A stretch of DNA of 64,000 nt. Source: DATMRF01 sp035566435. Its GTDB lineage: Bacteria; Verrucomicrobiota; Verrucomicrobiia; Limisphaerales; UBA8199. How positions within the stretch are numbered: position 1 is the stretch's first letter; each line of letters begins with the position of its first letter. The stretch covers positions 7,335 through 71,334 of the forward strand of contig DATMRF010000136.1 of assembly GCA_035566435.1 (NCBI GenBank). Direction: 5' to 3'. The position numbers and the translations under genes were made by a program. Positions 35,080 through 44,030 of the stretch are shown here, one piece after another. Below the pieces are notes generated by a model that was not told where the DNA came from, searched no databases, and saw only the letters and a program-made list of their open reading frames with translations.

Positions 35080-35212
35080 TCAGGGCCAGCGCCGCGCCCG
35101 GAACTAGGGCCGGGACGGCCCGGCCTCAGCCCTCAGTACGCTAAGAGCGGAGCGCTGGAGTGAAGGGAATCAGGCATCTTCCCCAAAGTGCCCAGCGCGG
35201 GGTGGTCGAAGG

Positions 35213-35410
35213 TTACTGTCCGTCATGGCTGAAAATGTCCTCGACGGGGATTTTGAATAGCCGCGCCATCTTAAAGGCAAGCGGTAGGCTTGGGTCGTAC
35301 CTTTCATTTTCAATGGCATTGATGGTTTGCCGCGACACCCCCAACTTCTCGGCCAAATCCAGTTGCGACCATTCTTTGGCTGCCCGCAATTCGTGCAATC
35401 GGTTTTTCAT
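35213..35410 (-). CDS. XRE-family helix-turn-helix regulator (short, Cro/C1-like)
   Basis: 65 residues, the typical size of the short XRE regulators that accompany small membrane proteins. HTH: WSQLDLAEKLGVSRQTINAI followed by ENERYDPSLPLAFKMARLF and a closing IPVEDIF. It overlaps the upstream membrane-protein gene by four bases (ATGA-type), so both are made from one message starting near 35850. The dyad over that promoter (35858-35898) is the likely operator, implying autoregulation (inference). Confidence 0.9.
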   Translation of the reverse strand: MKNRLHELRAAKEWSQLDLAEKLGVSRQTINAIENERYDPSLPLAFKMARLFKIPVEDIFSHDGQ

Positions 35411-35850
35411 CGGTAGCGGCGGTTGAAGATGGCGTTTCCGAGAATGTAGAGCACGATGATGGCCGCAAACGTCCCTTCCCAGCCGAGGCCGTATTGCACC
35501 CGGGTTGATGAAAGCAATCCGTAGCCTCCCAGTAGGCTCATGGCCGTAGCGAGAAAGACGGTTCCGGTAGTCGCAAAGAGACTGGCTTCGAGTTGGATTC
35601 GGCGCTGCAATTCGTCCATGCCGCCAATCCATCGCGCAATGCTTCGCACGTAGAGCAGACTCGGCAACAACGGACTCAGTGCAACGACTGTTCTTAATGC
35701 AGCACCCCAATCGGGGTGGTGCTGCAACAGCCAGCGAGTCACAAAGACCACAAGCAGAGCTATCAGTGCCCACGCATTCAGTCGCATGTCAGCCCGTAAC
35801 GAATAGTGACGTCCGGGTCGAACCGCTTCAGGTAATATCGATTTGTTCAT
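35407..35850 (-). CDS. Small membrane protein paired with the XRE regulator
   Basis: 147 residues with about four hydrophobic segments (AWALIALLVVFVTRWLL, TVVALSPLLPSLLYVRSIAR, FATTGTVFLATAMSLLGGYG, FAAIIVLYILGNAIF) and a conserved-looking IGGMDELQRRIQLEASLFA between them. The ATG at 35850 coincides with the predicted transcription start; ATG 35787 is a later alternative and ATG 35877 lies inside the promoter. Membrane protein plus short XRE regulator is a recurrent two-gene unit; function unknown. Confidence 0.82.
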   Translation of the reverse strand: MNKSILPEAVRPGRHYSLRADMRLNAWALIALLVVFVTRWLLQHHPDWGAALRTVVALSPLLPSLLYVRSIARWIGGMDELQRRIQLEASLFATTGTVFLATAMSLLGGYGLLSSTRVQYGLGWEGTFAAIIVLYILGNAIFNRRYR

Positions 35851-35856
35851 ACGTCT

Positions 35857-35898
35857 AGTGTAAAGGATGCTTGCCATAGTGTCAAGCGTGCTTTACAC
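35857..35898 (-). promoter_or_regulatory. Promoter enclosed in a 41-base dyad (operator)
   Basis: On the minus strand TTGACA (35885-35880), 17 bases, TACACT (35862-35857). The promoter sits inside a dyad GTGTAAAG-N3-GCTTG-N9-CAAGC-N3-CTTTACAC (35858-35898; 13 of 16 arm positions pair). The -10 and -35 are each part of an arm, so a bound dimer would block RNA polymerase. The predicted transcript starts at or next to ATG 35850. Confidence 0.7.
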
Positions 35899-35920
35899 CG
35901 CTTCTTAGCTGTTCTCAAGG

Positions 35921-36094
35921 GTGCTGCTCGACGACAAGCCGTTCTGGATTGGACAGGGGGTTCTTGCGGTCGCCGGGCTGGCTGTGTTGGCCTCAGCGCC
36001 GGTTGCTCCGTATGCCACTGCGTTGGGCGTGACGAGTTGCGTTTGTTGCACGCTCGTCCTGCTCCGGCAGTTCCGGGCCGTCCGCCCGGCGTGA
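35921..36094 (+). CDS. Possible small membrane protein or gene relic
   Basis: 57 codons from GTG 35921, preceded in frame by a TAG. The product VLLDDKPFWIGQGVLAVAGL then AVLASAPVAPYATALGVTSC has two hydrophobic stretches and ends RQFRAVRPA. No ribosome site at proper distance. It could be the last part of a lost membrane-protein gene. Confidence 0.35.
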   Translation: MLLDDKPFWIGQGVLAVAGLAVLASAPVAPYATALGVTSCVCCTLVLLRQFRAVRPA

Positions 36095-36273
36095 GGGATG
36101 TTCTGGAAAGATGGGCGGGCTAATCGGCTCAACGGGAGGATTGCCCTCCCCGCTCGCACGACACCGTAGATACGGGGGCCGCGTTTGGCGGTCCCAGATG
36201 CCTGCGGCTTCCATGCTGACCGCCCCGGCGCTGAGCAGCGCCGCCTTCGGAGCCGGGGGGCCGACCAGCATGA

Positions 36274-36420
36274 ATGGCCACCACACGGCGGCAGTCCAAG
36301 GAGGTTGCCTGCGCCGAGGAGCGCAAACGCATCCGTCGCGAACTGGGCAAGCGCTGCGGGTACGAGACTGAAGGGATGGCGTGGGTTGCGCAGACGCTGG
36401 ACGAAGCCATGGAGGCTTGA
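36274..36420 (+). CDS. Possible 48-residue basic protein
   Basis: ATG 36274 opens a 48-codon frame: MATTRRQSKEVACAEERKRI, then RRELGKRCGYETEGMAW and VAQTLDEAMEA. Highly charged and helical with coding-like composition. Its start region belongs to a ~40-base segment repeated near 32381 and 34271. Could be a genuine small protein or a piece of a larger lost gene. Confidence 0.35.
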   Translation: MATTRRQSKEVACAEERKRIRRELGKRCGYETEGMAWVAQTLDEAMEA

Positions 36421-36499
36421 CGAGCCAGCCTAATGGGGCGATGTAGTGAGTATCCCGGTAAGGCCATGGCGCGGACTTTAGTCCGTTTCAGGGTTCGAA

Positions 36500-37984
36500 A
36501 TGGAAATGATGATTGGCAACAACGCTAAAACTCTGTTTCTCCTGCTGGTGTTGTTAGCCGGTTGGGGCTTGATACTGGCTGGCCGGGTGACGGCGCAGAC
36601 CTTCACGACCCTCTACAGTTTTACCGGCGGCATCGACGGCAAGTATCCTCGGCCCGGATTGATTTTATCGGGCAGCACCCTCTATGGGGTGGCCTTTCGT
36701 GGCGGCAGTTCGCTCGCAGGCTCGGTTTTCTCCGTCAACATCGATGGCACCGGCTTTGCCACCCTGTATAGTTTCACGGGCGGTAGCGACGGAACCCTGC
36801 CCTCCGATGGATTAGTATTATCGGGCAGCACCCTGTACGGGACGGCGTATCAGGGCGGCAGTTCGGGCAACGGCACGGTGTTCGCCGTCGACACCAACAA
36901 CGCAAGTTTTACAACCCTTCATCCTTTCACGGCAAGCTCTGGTATCTTTCCTTCTATTACCAACAGCGACGGAGCTAATCCGGTTGGCGGATTGATTTTA
37001 TCGAGCAACACCCTGTACGGGACGGCCTTTAATGGCGGCAGTTCGGGTAGAGGCACGCTGTTCGCGGTCAACAGCGATGGCACGGGTTTTACGAACCTTC
37101 ATAGTTTTACGCCGGGCACTGGTGCATTTCCCTCAATTACCAACAGCGACGGCGCTTATCCTGCGGGCAGGTTGATTATATCGGGCCGCACCTTGTATGG
37201 GACAGCAGAAGATGGCGGTAGCTGGGGTTATGGCACGGTGTTTAAGCTCAATACCGATGGCACGGGTTTTACAACTCTTCATAATTTCACTGGCGGCGGC
37301 GGCGGCGCTTATCCACGAGCCGGATTGAGTTTATCGGGCAACACGCTGTTTGGGACGACGGCGCAAGGCGGCAGTTCGGGCAACGGCACGGTTTTCGCGG
37401 TCGACACCGATGCCACGGGGTTCATGACCCTTTATAATTTTACGGCAGGCTCTGGTGTTTTTCCTTTCATTACTAACAGCGACGGAGCTAATCCGGTTGG
37501 CGCATTGGTTTTATCGGGCAATACTCTGTTTGGGACGGCATTTATGGGCGGCAGTTCGGGCGCTGGCACGGCCTTTGCCGTCAACATCAACGGGACGGGG
37601 TTTACGACTCTTCATGTTTTCACGGCAATTCCTGCGCCTTATCACACCAACAGCGACGGAGCCTATCCGCCAGCCGGATTGACGGTATTGGGCAACACCC
37701 TGTTCGGGATAGCAGAGGAAGGCGGTGGCTCGGGTTATGGTACGGTGTTCAGCATTACGCTGCCGCCGCAACTCACCATCATTCCTGCTGGACCAAACGT
37801 GATTTTGACGTGGCCGACTAACGCCACCGGTTTCCATTTGCAGAAGACCGTGAATCTTGGCCCGCCAGCGGGCTGGACGACCTACAATCTGATACAACCA
37901 CCCACCATCACAAATGGGCAATTCGTCGTGACCATTCCCACCACCACCACCGATACACAGCAGTATTACCGGTTGAGCCAGTAG
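36500..37984 (+). CDS. GloVer-repeat (Gloeo/Verruco repeat) secreted protein
   Basis: 494 residues with a signal peptide (LFLLLVLLAGWGLILAGRVT). From ~33 to 420 there are about seven repeats of ~55-65 residues with the pattern FTTLYSFTGG ... DGAxPxGGLILSGNTLYGTA followed by GGSSGNGTVFAVNTDGTGF. This is the GloVer repeat (TIGR03803) known from Gloeobacter and Verrucomicrobia, probably a beta-propeller. The C-terminus is the phylum-typical module (NVILTWPTNATGFHLQKT ... QQYYRLSQ). Repeats are also clear at DNA level (GGCGGCAGTTCGGG recurring). Confidence 0.92.
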   Translation: MEMMIGNNAKTLFLLLVLLAGWGLILAGRVTAQTFTTLYSFTGGIDGKYPRPGLILSGSTLYGVAFRGGSSLAGSVFSVNIDGTGFATLYSFTGGSDGTLPSDGLVLSGSTLYGTAYQGGSSGNGTVFAVDTNNASFTTLHPFTASSGIFPSITNSDGANPVGGLILSSNTLYGTAFNGGSSGRGTLFAVNSDGTGFTNLHSFTPGTGAFPSITNSDGAYPAGRLIISGRTLYGTAEDGGSWGYGTVFKLNTDGTGFTTLHNFTGGGGGAYPRAGLSLSGNTLFGTTAQGGSSGNGTVFAVDTDATGFMTLYNFTAGSGVFPFITNSDGANPVGALVLSGNTLFGTAFMGGSSGAGTAFAVNINGTGFTTLHVFTAIPAPYHTNSDGAYPPAGLTVLGNTLFGIAEEGGGSGYGTVFSITLPPQLTIIPAGPNVILTWPTNATGFHLQKTVNLGPPAGWTTYNLIQPPTITNGQFVVTIPTTTTDTQQYYRLSQ

Positions 37985-38128
37985 TGGCCAGCGTTGGCAA
38001 GGCAGGTCAGTTGCGAACGGAACTTTGTGCTCGGCGCTGTGCCAGTATCGCCGTAAAAGGGTCGGTCATAACTATTGACACTTTTCAACTTCTTTTCGTC
38101 TTTGCACCAGGCAGCACGGAAGAGACCA

Positions 38129-39976
38129 CTAAGGCCCAAGCTGAATCCGATAGAAGCGCTGAGGCCCGGCTGCGTTAGTGACGACCAAAGTGAGCGGCAA
38201 AGATGGCGGGTTTGTGGTCAGCAACGCCTGCCAGGTGGAGAGGTTGGAGGAGGTTAGCAACGTATAGTCGGGGCCCAAGTCGCCGGCAACACTTAAGAGA
38301 ACCTGGGCGGCGTCGGCGCTGATGGAAGTCAAGGACGGTCGGTTCAACGGGTTGACCGTGATGGTAAGGCTATTCGTGCTGGACAGGGTGGGTGAGCCGT
38401 TATCGGCGACGCTGATCGTTACCAGGTTGGTGGAGTTGGCCTGGCTGACCAAAGGCCGCCACGTGAAAATGCCGTTCGTCGCGTTGAGCGTGGCATTTAC
38501 GGGTCCCTGGACCAGGGTGAAGGTCAGAATCTGGGGCGGCGCATCCGGATCGGTTGCGGAATTGGTGAGCACAAGCGTTACCCCGGCTCGAATGGTTTGG
38601 TTGCCGACAGGAGCCAGCACCGGCGGCGAGTTGCTGGCCTGGCCGACAAAGGTGACGACGCTCATAGGCGGAAGTTGGTAACTGAAAGTGGAATTGGTGA
38701 CCATCACCGCCGGCTGGTTGCTTAACGAGAGGGTGGCGGACGTGACCCAGACGGCGACCGTGCTGACCAGGCTGAAGTTAGTGAGGTTAAATGTTTGAGT
38801 GACCGCATTGGTTGCCGAATTAATAGCGACGACGGCGAAATTCAAAGACACGGGCTCTTTGAACGCGCTGACCAAAGCGGTGCCCTGGTTGGTGGCCGCG
38901 CCGATGCGAATGTAATCGGGACGCACAAAACGGCTGTATTGGCCCAGCACATAGCCGCGCTTGGCGAGCACGTCGGTGGAACTGGCAAGTCCCTCGTTGC
39001 TTCCGCCGCTTGCGGAGAGCCACCAATAATGCCAGGCATTAACCTGCGCGGCCGTGAGGAAACTATGAATCCGCTTGGCCCAATACATGGCGTTGGTGAT
39101 GCTGCCGTCGAAAGGGTCGAAGGTGGAGACTTCCGTTTCCCACAGCGCCTTGCCGTAACTGGGAATCGCGACCGGCGTGGTTTGGTCGCCGGCGTCGTTG
39201 TTCTGCACGTAATTATGGTCGGCGATAATGGTGACGAGTGGCGCAACGTTTGTATCGTTCATCGCCGTGGCGTAAAGGCCCGTGTCGCCGGACCAGACGT
39301 CGCTCTCCGGCAACAGAATTCTCGTGGCACCGACGTTGCTGGCGGTCAGCGTCGCGGACAGGACCGGAACGAAGTCGTGAAACTGCTGGGCGGTCCACAC
39401 GCAGGACTCGTAACTGGTGGTGTTGAAGTCGGGTTCATTCTGAATCGAGAGCGCATAGAGGCTGACCCCGTACATGTTTTTCATGTCCACCACGTAACCG
39501 GCAAGCTGGCTCGCATAACCCTTGTAATCGCCGGCGAAGCCGCCGCCGTTGACGCTGATCACACCGTTTGCGTTGGGCGTCTTGAAGTTGGTCGCGGGGC
39601 TCCAGGGCGCGCTCCAGACTCTTGCGCCGCGGTCCCGGGCCAACTGCATGATGGTGTTCTCGACAGTCGTGCCCCCGGGCGCGATGCGGGTTCGCAACAG
39701 GGAAAGGCCGATGCCGGCGTTGGTGGAGAAAAACATGTCCGCCACGGCGGGACTCCAGGTGCTGCGCCAGGCCGACGACGCCCCAAAGCCGTCGATCCGT
39801 TGGTGGACCTCGCTCCAGTTTATGAGCGAGACACCATCGGTGCCGGCGTCGCCGGAAGCGGCGGCGCTGACGGACACATTTGAAACAGCGGCTCCCCAAC
39901 ACAGCCCAAGCAAAATACCCGCGAACCTGAACCCAAGGCGGCGGGAAACAGCCTTTGGGTCGCGGAACGCGCTCAT
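38129..39976 (-). CDS. Secreted GH30-family glycoside hydrolase (xylanase-like)
   Basis: 615 residues with a signal peptide (AGILLGLCWGAAVSNVSVSA). Catalytic (beta/alpha)8 domain of GH30 type: QRIDGFGASSAW near 58, acid/base Glu in YALSIQNEPDF near 181, nucleophile Glu in ALWETEVSTFDPFDG near 279. The bare LWETEVS and the GGSNEGL segment point toward the glucuronoxylanase-like subfamily, substrate otherwise unproven. After residue ~415 come an Ig/cadherin-like module (NSPPVLAPVGNQTIRAGVTL) and the terminal beta-domain (DYTLLTSSNLSTWQALL). Likely acts on plant hemicellulose outside the cell. Confidence 0.88.
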   Translation of the reverse strand: MSAFRDPKAVSRRLGFRFAGILLGLCWGAAVSNVSVSAAASGDAGTDGVSLINWSEVHQRIDGFGASSAWRSTWSPAVADMFFSTNAGIGLSLLRTRIAPGGTTVENTIMQLARDRGARVWSAPWSPATNFKTPNANGVISVNGGGFAGDYKGYASQLAGYVVDMKNMYGVSLYALSIQNEPDFNTTSYESCVWTAQQFHDFVPVLSATLTASNVGATRILLPESDVWSGDTGLYATAMNDTNVAPLVTIIADHNYVQNNDAGDQTTPVAIPSYGKALWETEVSTFDPFDGSITNAMYWAKRIHSFLTAAQVNAWHYWWLSASGGSNEGLASSTDVLAKRGYVLGQYSRFVRPDYIRIGAATNQGTALVSAFKEPVSLNFAVVAINSATNAVTQTFNLTNFSLVSTVAVWVTSATLSLSNQPAVMVTNSTFSYQLPPMSVVTFVGQASNSPPVLAPVGNQTIRAGVTLVLTNSATDPDAPPQILTFTLVQGPVNATLNATNGIFTWRPLVSQANSTNLVTISVADNGSPTLSSTNSLTITVNPLNRPSLTSISADAAQVLLSVAGDLGPDYTLLTSSNLSTWQALLTTNPPSLPLTLVVTNAAGPQRFYRIQLGP

Positions 39977-40437
39977 TTAACTACAGCAGGTTGATCTGGT
40001 TTGGTGGACACTAGACCCTTGTCAGGAAGGGGTCAATAGGTTGGACCTGCCTGCAACCGCGCGCTTGGCTGTGGGTTTGCAGTATCGCGGCAGTTGCGGC
40101 GCCAAGCCAAACGGGTCCAACCGGAGATTGGTCGGGCGCGCAAATTCATCCAGCCTGAGTGGTCCCCCCCTCCCCAATTTGGTGCTCGGCTGGCCTACTT
40201 GTACTTCGCCTCGGAGGCGGCTGTGGGGTGTAAAACGGCCACGGCTTGCGTGAGAGGAGTGGTTTCGGCAGCGTGGAGAGTAAATACTGAGCAGATAACC
40301 GTTGCGGCGAATACTGCGGGTCTTTTCAAAAAATTGATTTTGATTCCGGGTTTCGAGAGGAGACCACAGCAATGTATTTCATGGAGGCCCGTAGTCAAAT
40401 CGTGTGTGGGCCAGTGCCAGGCCGGACGCGCTGCGGT
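39977..40437. other. 461-base spacer
   Basis: Between GH30 and the kelch gene. It contains a possible truncated secreted-protein start on the minus strand (40195-40398). No repeat, RNA gene or terminator recognised. Confidence 0.5.
40195..40398 (-). pseudogene. Possible truncated secreted-protein gene
   Basis: The minus frame begins after ~20 residues with a signal-peptide-like NFLKRPAVFAATVICSVFTL then HAAETTPLTQAVAVLHPTAA and stops at 40195. The mature portion is only about 20 residues, so this looks like the 5' end of a gene cut short. Family not secure. Confidence 0.3.
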
Positions 40438-41517
40438 CTAAAAAGAGTATTCCTGGACACTCGTGGAATCTGGCAACCCACCGATCACGCAGATATGAGT
40501 GTCACCGTTTGGTGATTCAATGGTGGCCGCTCCGGCTGCGGCCGTCGCGGTAATTAGCCGGGGCAATGAACGCCAGGTATCCGTCCGAGGGTTGTAAGCG
40601 GCAACCGAAGCCAGCGGGATTTTTCTTGGATCTCCCCAGCCGCCAAGAACCAATATTTCCCCGTTTTGCCCTGAGGTAAACGTGGAACAGGCGCACTCTT
40701 GTCCGTACAGCGCGGGGGTGCCCCGTGCCCAGCGATCGGTCGCTGGCTCATAAACTTGCATCGTATTGATGTCGCCAATTTTGGAATTAGTCCCACCCAG
40801 GACATAAATTCTTCCGTCCGGGCCCGCGGTTGCGGTCATTGCATGGAGGTTGATTGGCATGGAAGACATCGCAGTCCAGGTGTCGGTAAGCGGATCATAA
40901 GCTTCAACGGTGCTCAAACCGTTGCCGGGCATATCGAAGTTTCGACCGCCCATAGCATAGATCAGGACGTGGCGTGACGCATTCCTCGCTGCTACAGCGC
41001 ACAGCGCGGTCCTCGGGGTCGGCAAAGGCTTGGCCGTGGCCCATCGATCTGTTTTTGGGTTATAAACCTCCACAACGTTCATTTTTGAGGATTGCTTTCT
41101 GTTGCGAGTGGGGTTTCCGCCAACAATATAGATCTTTCCATCTGGACCCAGTGCAGCGCCGGGCTCGGAGCGCGGTGTCGGGATGGGTGCAAGCTGAGTC
41201 CAACTGTTTTTCCGGGGATCAAAAGCGCTGTTCCGCGAAGTGAGCTGCCCACTCTCTCCGGTTGACCCGGAGATGACATAAATACGACCGTCAGACCCGG
41301 CCACAGTTCCGGCAAAGACGGCTCCTTCCTGCAGCGGTTGGCACCGTTGCCAACCTCTGTCGAGAAGGGAGGCTTGGGCGGGAGAAGCTATCGCGTCAGC
41401 CTGAGCGCTTACACCCTCGGGAAGAGAAGCACATCCCCAAAAAACGATTCCCCACCTGACAAAATCCAACGATAGAATAGTGAGCGACTTCGGCAGGGCT
41501 GGAAGCGGAAATCTCAT
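40438..41517 (-). CDS. Secreted kelch-repeat protein
   Basis: 359 residues from ATG 41517 with a signal peptide (SLDFVRWGIVFWGCASLPEG). Six kelch blades are visible: AGTVAGSDGRIYVISGSTGE, SEPGAALGPDGKIYIVGGNP, ALCAVAARNASRHVLIYAMG, AMTATAGPDGRIYVLGGTNS, FTSGQNGEILVLGGWGD and HICVIGGLPD, each followed by the YDPxTDxW element. A complete six-bladed propeller without other domains. Function unknown, probably carbohydrate- or protein-binding. Confidence 0.88.
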   Translation of the reverse strand: MRFPLPALPKSLTILSLDFVRWGIVFWGCASLPEGVSAQADAIASPAQASLLDRGWQRCQPLQEGAVFAGTVAGSDGRIYVISGSTGESGQLTSRNSAFDPRKNSWTQLAPIPTPRSEPGAALGPDGKIYIVGGNPTRNRKQSSKMNVVEVYNPKTDRWATAKPLPTPRTALCAVAARNASRHVLIYAMGGRNFDMPGNGLSTVEAYDPLTDTWTAMSSMPINLHAMTATAGPDGRIYVLGGTNSKIGDINTMQVYEPATDRWARGTPALYGQECACSTFTSGQNGEILVLGGWGDPRKIPLASVAAYNPRTDTWRSLPRLITATAAAGAATIESPNGDTHICVIGGLPDSTSVQEYSF

Positions 41518-41793
41518 ATCATCGGAGTTGATCTGACCGAGTAGGGGGCTGGTCGTCACGTCCGAGTTACTGTTAGGCAGTCAAACCACAATCGCCATGT
41601 CCGGCAGTGCCATAAGCGGCCGGGAAACGGGTCGAACCGCATATTGGAACTGGACTTGCGCGCATCGCGCAGTTTGCATCGCGGGTTCCGGCTGGCGCCG
41701 TAGCACAGGCTTTCGAGCCCGCGAGTGCTGGGAACTTCCCGGTCCCCAGCCGCCGGTCCTTGAACCGGCAAAGCTGCGGCTCCAAGCAGCGGC

Positions 41794-43419
41794 TCAATGC
41801 TGCACCACGCGAAAAAACTTTCGCGCAGAGCCAATCGCGTTCGGGTCGGTGAATTGGAACTGACTGCCCGACGGGATCAGATTAGTAACCGCCACCCAGT
41901 TCACCAGATTGCTCGAAGCGTCGATTTCGTAGGTCAGGCCCGGCGTGCCCGTGACGTTGAAGCTAAAGGCGCCATTCGCCTGAAGGGAGGGTGCGCTTAA
42001 GATGATCGTCGCCAATGAAGGTGGAAAAACAATCTCCCACAGGCCCTGGTCGCCTCCATTTTCAATCGCGTAAAGGCGATTGCCGATAATCTCGGAATCG
42101 ACCGGGTTGGCAAAACCACCAACGATCCGGGTGACTGTCGCCTGATAATTCGTGTTGCCCAACTTTGTCAGGTTAAGATCCACCAGGTCCTGGCTGGGGT
42201 CATCGAAGGGGCCGGCAAGGCTGTCGCCGACCGGATCGCCCGGTGTCCAACTCAGCATGAATCCGTGATTCCGAAAGGGCGGTGCCAAAGCCCCCAATGT
42301 GTCGAACACCAGCCCCAGCGGCGAACGGTGCGCGGTAAAGGTGCTCAGCGTCTGACCCAGGCTGCTGGCGCTTTTAATCGAGCCGTCAACCGGATCGCGA
42401 AAACGATCCGCATCCGGCCCCAGGTTGATTACCGGCGCAGTGAAATTGGTCGGGGGCGGCGGAAAAGTCGGGTCGTTCTGATAGAGGCCATGGGCCACGG
42501 CATAGTAGCGGGGGTCGAGTAGTTTGTCCGTGCTCGGATCGTAACTGGAGAGCTGTTGGGGGTTGTCTGCGCCGCCCATATGCCAAGGAAAACCGAAGTG
42601 CAAACCCGGCCGCACCCAGTAAAGGCTGTCGGGCATGTCGCGATCCGGCCCATTGTCCGTCGCAAAGAGCTCGCCATCGGGCCCGAACGCCAGGTCGAAG
42701 GCATTGCGAACACCCTCAGCAAAAACGTAGCCCGCCTGCCGCAACGCATTCAAGTCATTGGTCAGGACCAGGTTCGAGCCCGAAGTCGGCAACCGAAAGA
42801 TCTTCGTGGTGAGGGGCACGTCGCGCAGGTTTGGGTAAAGACCGCCGGCGGATTCTACTTCACCGTGATCGGTGCGCGCACCGCTGTTCACGAACAAGAA
42901 TTGGCCATCCGAACTGACAACTGCAGCATTGAACAGGTGATCAAAGATACCCAGCCCCGTGCGCGCGTACGGCACGGTCCGGGCCAGCAGCGACCAGGTC
43001 CGAACGCCGCTCGCGCTCGGCACCCCTTTGCTGATGCGGGCGAAGGTGGCTGTGTTATTAGTGTCGTCGTTGCCGACGACATAAATGGCGCCATCCGGGC
43101 CAATGGCCATGCCTTCAACATTATTCGCCAAGCCGTGGTCGGCCGCGCTATAGACTCTAGCGCTGGTCGAAGCCGCGCCCGGTTGCACGTTGACTCGGTA
43201 GATATCCCCGTTGAGCTTGAGGTAATAAAGCTCGTTATTCCGGGTGTCTTTTGCGAGCCGGACCGAGGCCGCGCCGCTGCTATTGGTGGTGTTCAGGACC
43301 AATCGGATTTGAAGGTTAGTGTTGAGCGCGACAGGTGCCGATTGCCCTATAAGGCCACTGCCCAGCAGCAAGGCGGAGCACGTACACAAATCAAATCCAG
43401 CCTGGAGAGGGAGCTTCAT
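41794..43419 (-). CDS. Secreted GSDH-like (glucose/sorbosone dehydrogenase-type) beta-propeller protein
   Basis: 541 residues with a signal peptide. The propeller shows GSDH-type motifs: VEGMAIGPDGAIYVVGNDDT, YARTGLGIFDHLFNAAVVSS then DGQFLFVNSGARTDHGEVE, and GVRNAFDLAFGPDGELFATD followed by NGPDRDMPDSLYWV. In this family a conserved His and Arg bind PQQ; the GVRN and NGPD elements are present, but PQQ dependence is inferred. The last ~80 residues form the phylum-typical terminal domain (LTYEIDASSNLVNWVAVTNL ... RKFFRVVQ). Follows the kelch gene on the same strand with a 276-base gap. Confidence 0.82.
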   Translation of the reverse strand: MKLPLQAGFDLCTCSALLLGSGLIGQSAPVALNTNLQIRLVLNTTNSSGAASVRLAKDTRNNELYYLKLNGDIYRVNVQPGAASTSARVYSAADHGLANNVEGMAIGPDGAIYVVGNDDTNNTATFARISKGVPSASGVRTWSLLARTVPYARTGLGIFDHLFNAAVVSSDGQFLFVNSGARTDHGEVESAGGLYPNLRDVPLTTKIFRLPTSGSNLVLTNDLNALRQAGYVFAEGVRNAFDLAFGPDGELFATDNGPDRDMPDSLYWVRPGLHFGFPWHMGGADNPQQLSSYDPSTDKLLDPRYYAVAHGLYQNDPTFPPPPTNFTAPVINLGPDADRFRDPVDGSIKSASSLGQTLSTFTAHRSPLGLVFDTLGALAPPFRNHGFMLSWTPGDPVGDSLAGPFDDPSQDLVDLNLTKLGNTNYQATVTRIVGGFANPVDSEIIGNRLYAIENGGDQGLWEIVFPPSLATIILSAPSLQANGAFSFNVTGTPGLTYEIDASSNLVNWVAVTNLIPSGSQFQFTDPNAIGSARKFFRVVQH

Positions 43420-43520
43420 AAGAAAATGGGGTCAGACCGGAGGTCGCCGCTTTTTCACTTGCGAACGGGCCAGCCTATAGTCTGAGCTGTTCAGCGCCCT
43501 GCACAAAAAGCAATTTCTTA

Positions 43521-43706
43521 TCAGTTCCAGTCAGCGAGAATCTTCTCGGGCTGCTGCACCTCCGCATCCAAAACCGTAAAATTGAATTTCAATTTTCCGG
43601 CTCTTCGAGTGACCTCAACCTGGATGGATGCCAGGCCGCTCCTCTTCATTCGTAGGTGGAGTTGTTTGTGAGCTTCATTGATTCCATGGTGCTGGAGGCT
43701 AGTCAT
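43521..43706 (-). pseudogene. Possible gene relic
   Basis: The C-terminal part of this short frame (LASIQVEVTRRAGKLKFNFT followed by VLDAEVQQPEKILADW) looks like real protein, but the first ~20 residues do not and no start signal is visible. Family not recognised. Low confidence. Confidence 0.25.
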
Positions 43707-43946
43707 GGCGCACTATCAACGCGAGGCCGACACAAATCAATCACAAAGGCCCGCCGCCCCAACCAGGACGGCGATAAGTTAAACGAGTTTGTGCTAACTA
43801 TGGCTGCCCTGCGAACGGCTTGCACGCGCAGCCAGATCGTCAGCGCTCAGAACACAGTTTCTGCACAAGCGCTGTGCGCGCGCAGTCGAGGATGTGGAAA
43901 AGCTTCGTTCTGACCCTGCTGAGCGTTTTGTGACCCGCGGACGTTG

Positions 43947-44030
43947 CTAATCCCGAGCCAGTGCCTCGATAGGGTCGAGCTGTGCGGCTTTTCTGGCCGG
44001 AAGATACTCCATCACTCCAGATCCCCCGAT
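43947..44030 (-). pseudogene. C-terminal relic of a MacB/FtsX-like ABC-transporter permease
   Basis: The minus strand reads GVMEYLPARKAAQLDPIEAL followed by ARD and a stop at 43947. The pattern P-A-R-x-A-A-x-L-D-P-I-E-A-L at the very end of the protein is characteristic of MacB-type permeases. Upstream residues do not continue the expected membrane segment, so the gene is lost apart from its end. Confidence 0.5.

Noticed and set aside
38795..39883. A 362-codon plus-strand open frame
   Set aside because: It lies antisense to the GH30 gene, and its residues (Gly/Arg/Val-rich, no domain) are the mirror of high-GC codons.
42556..43485. A 309-codon plus-strand open frame
   Set aside because: Antisense shadow of the GSDH-like gene with no recognisable domain or start signal.
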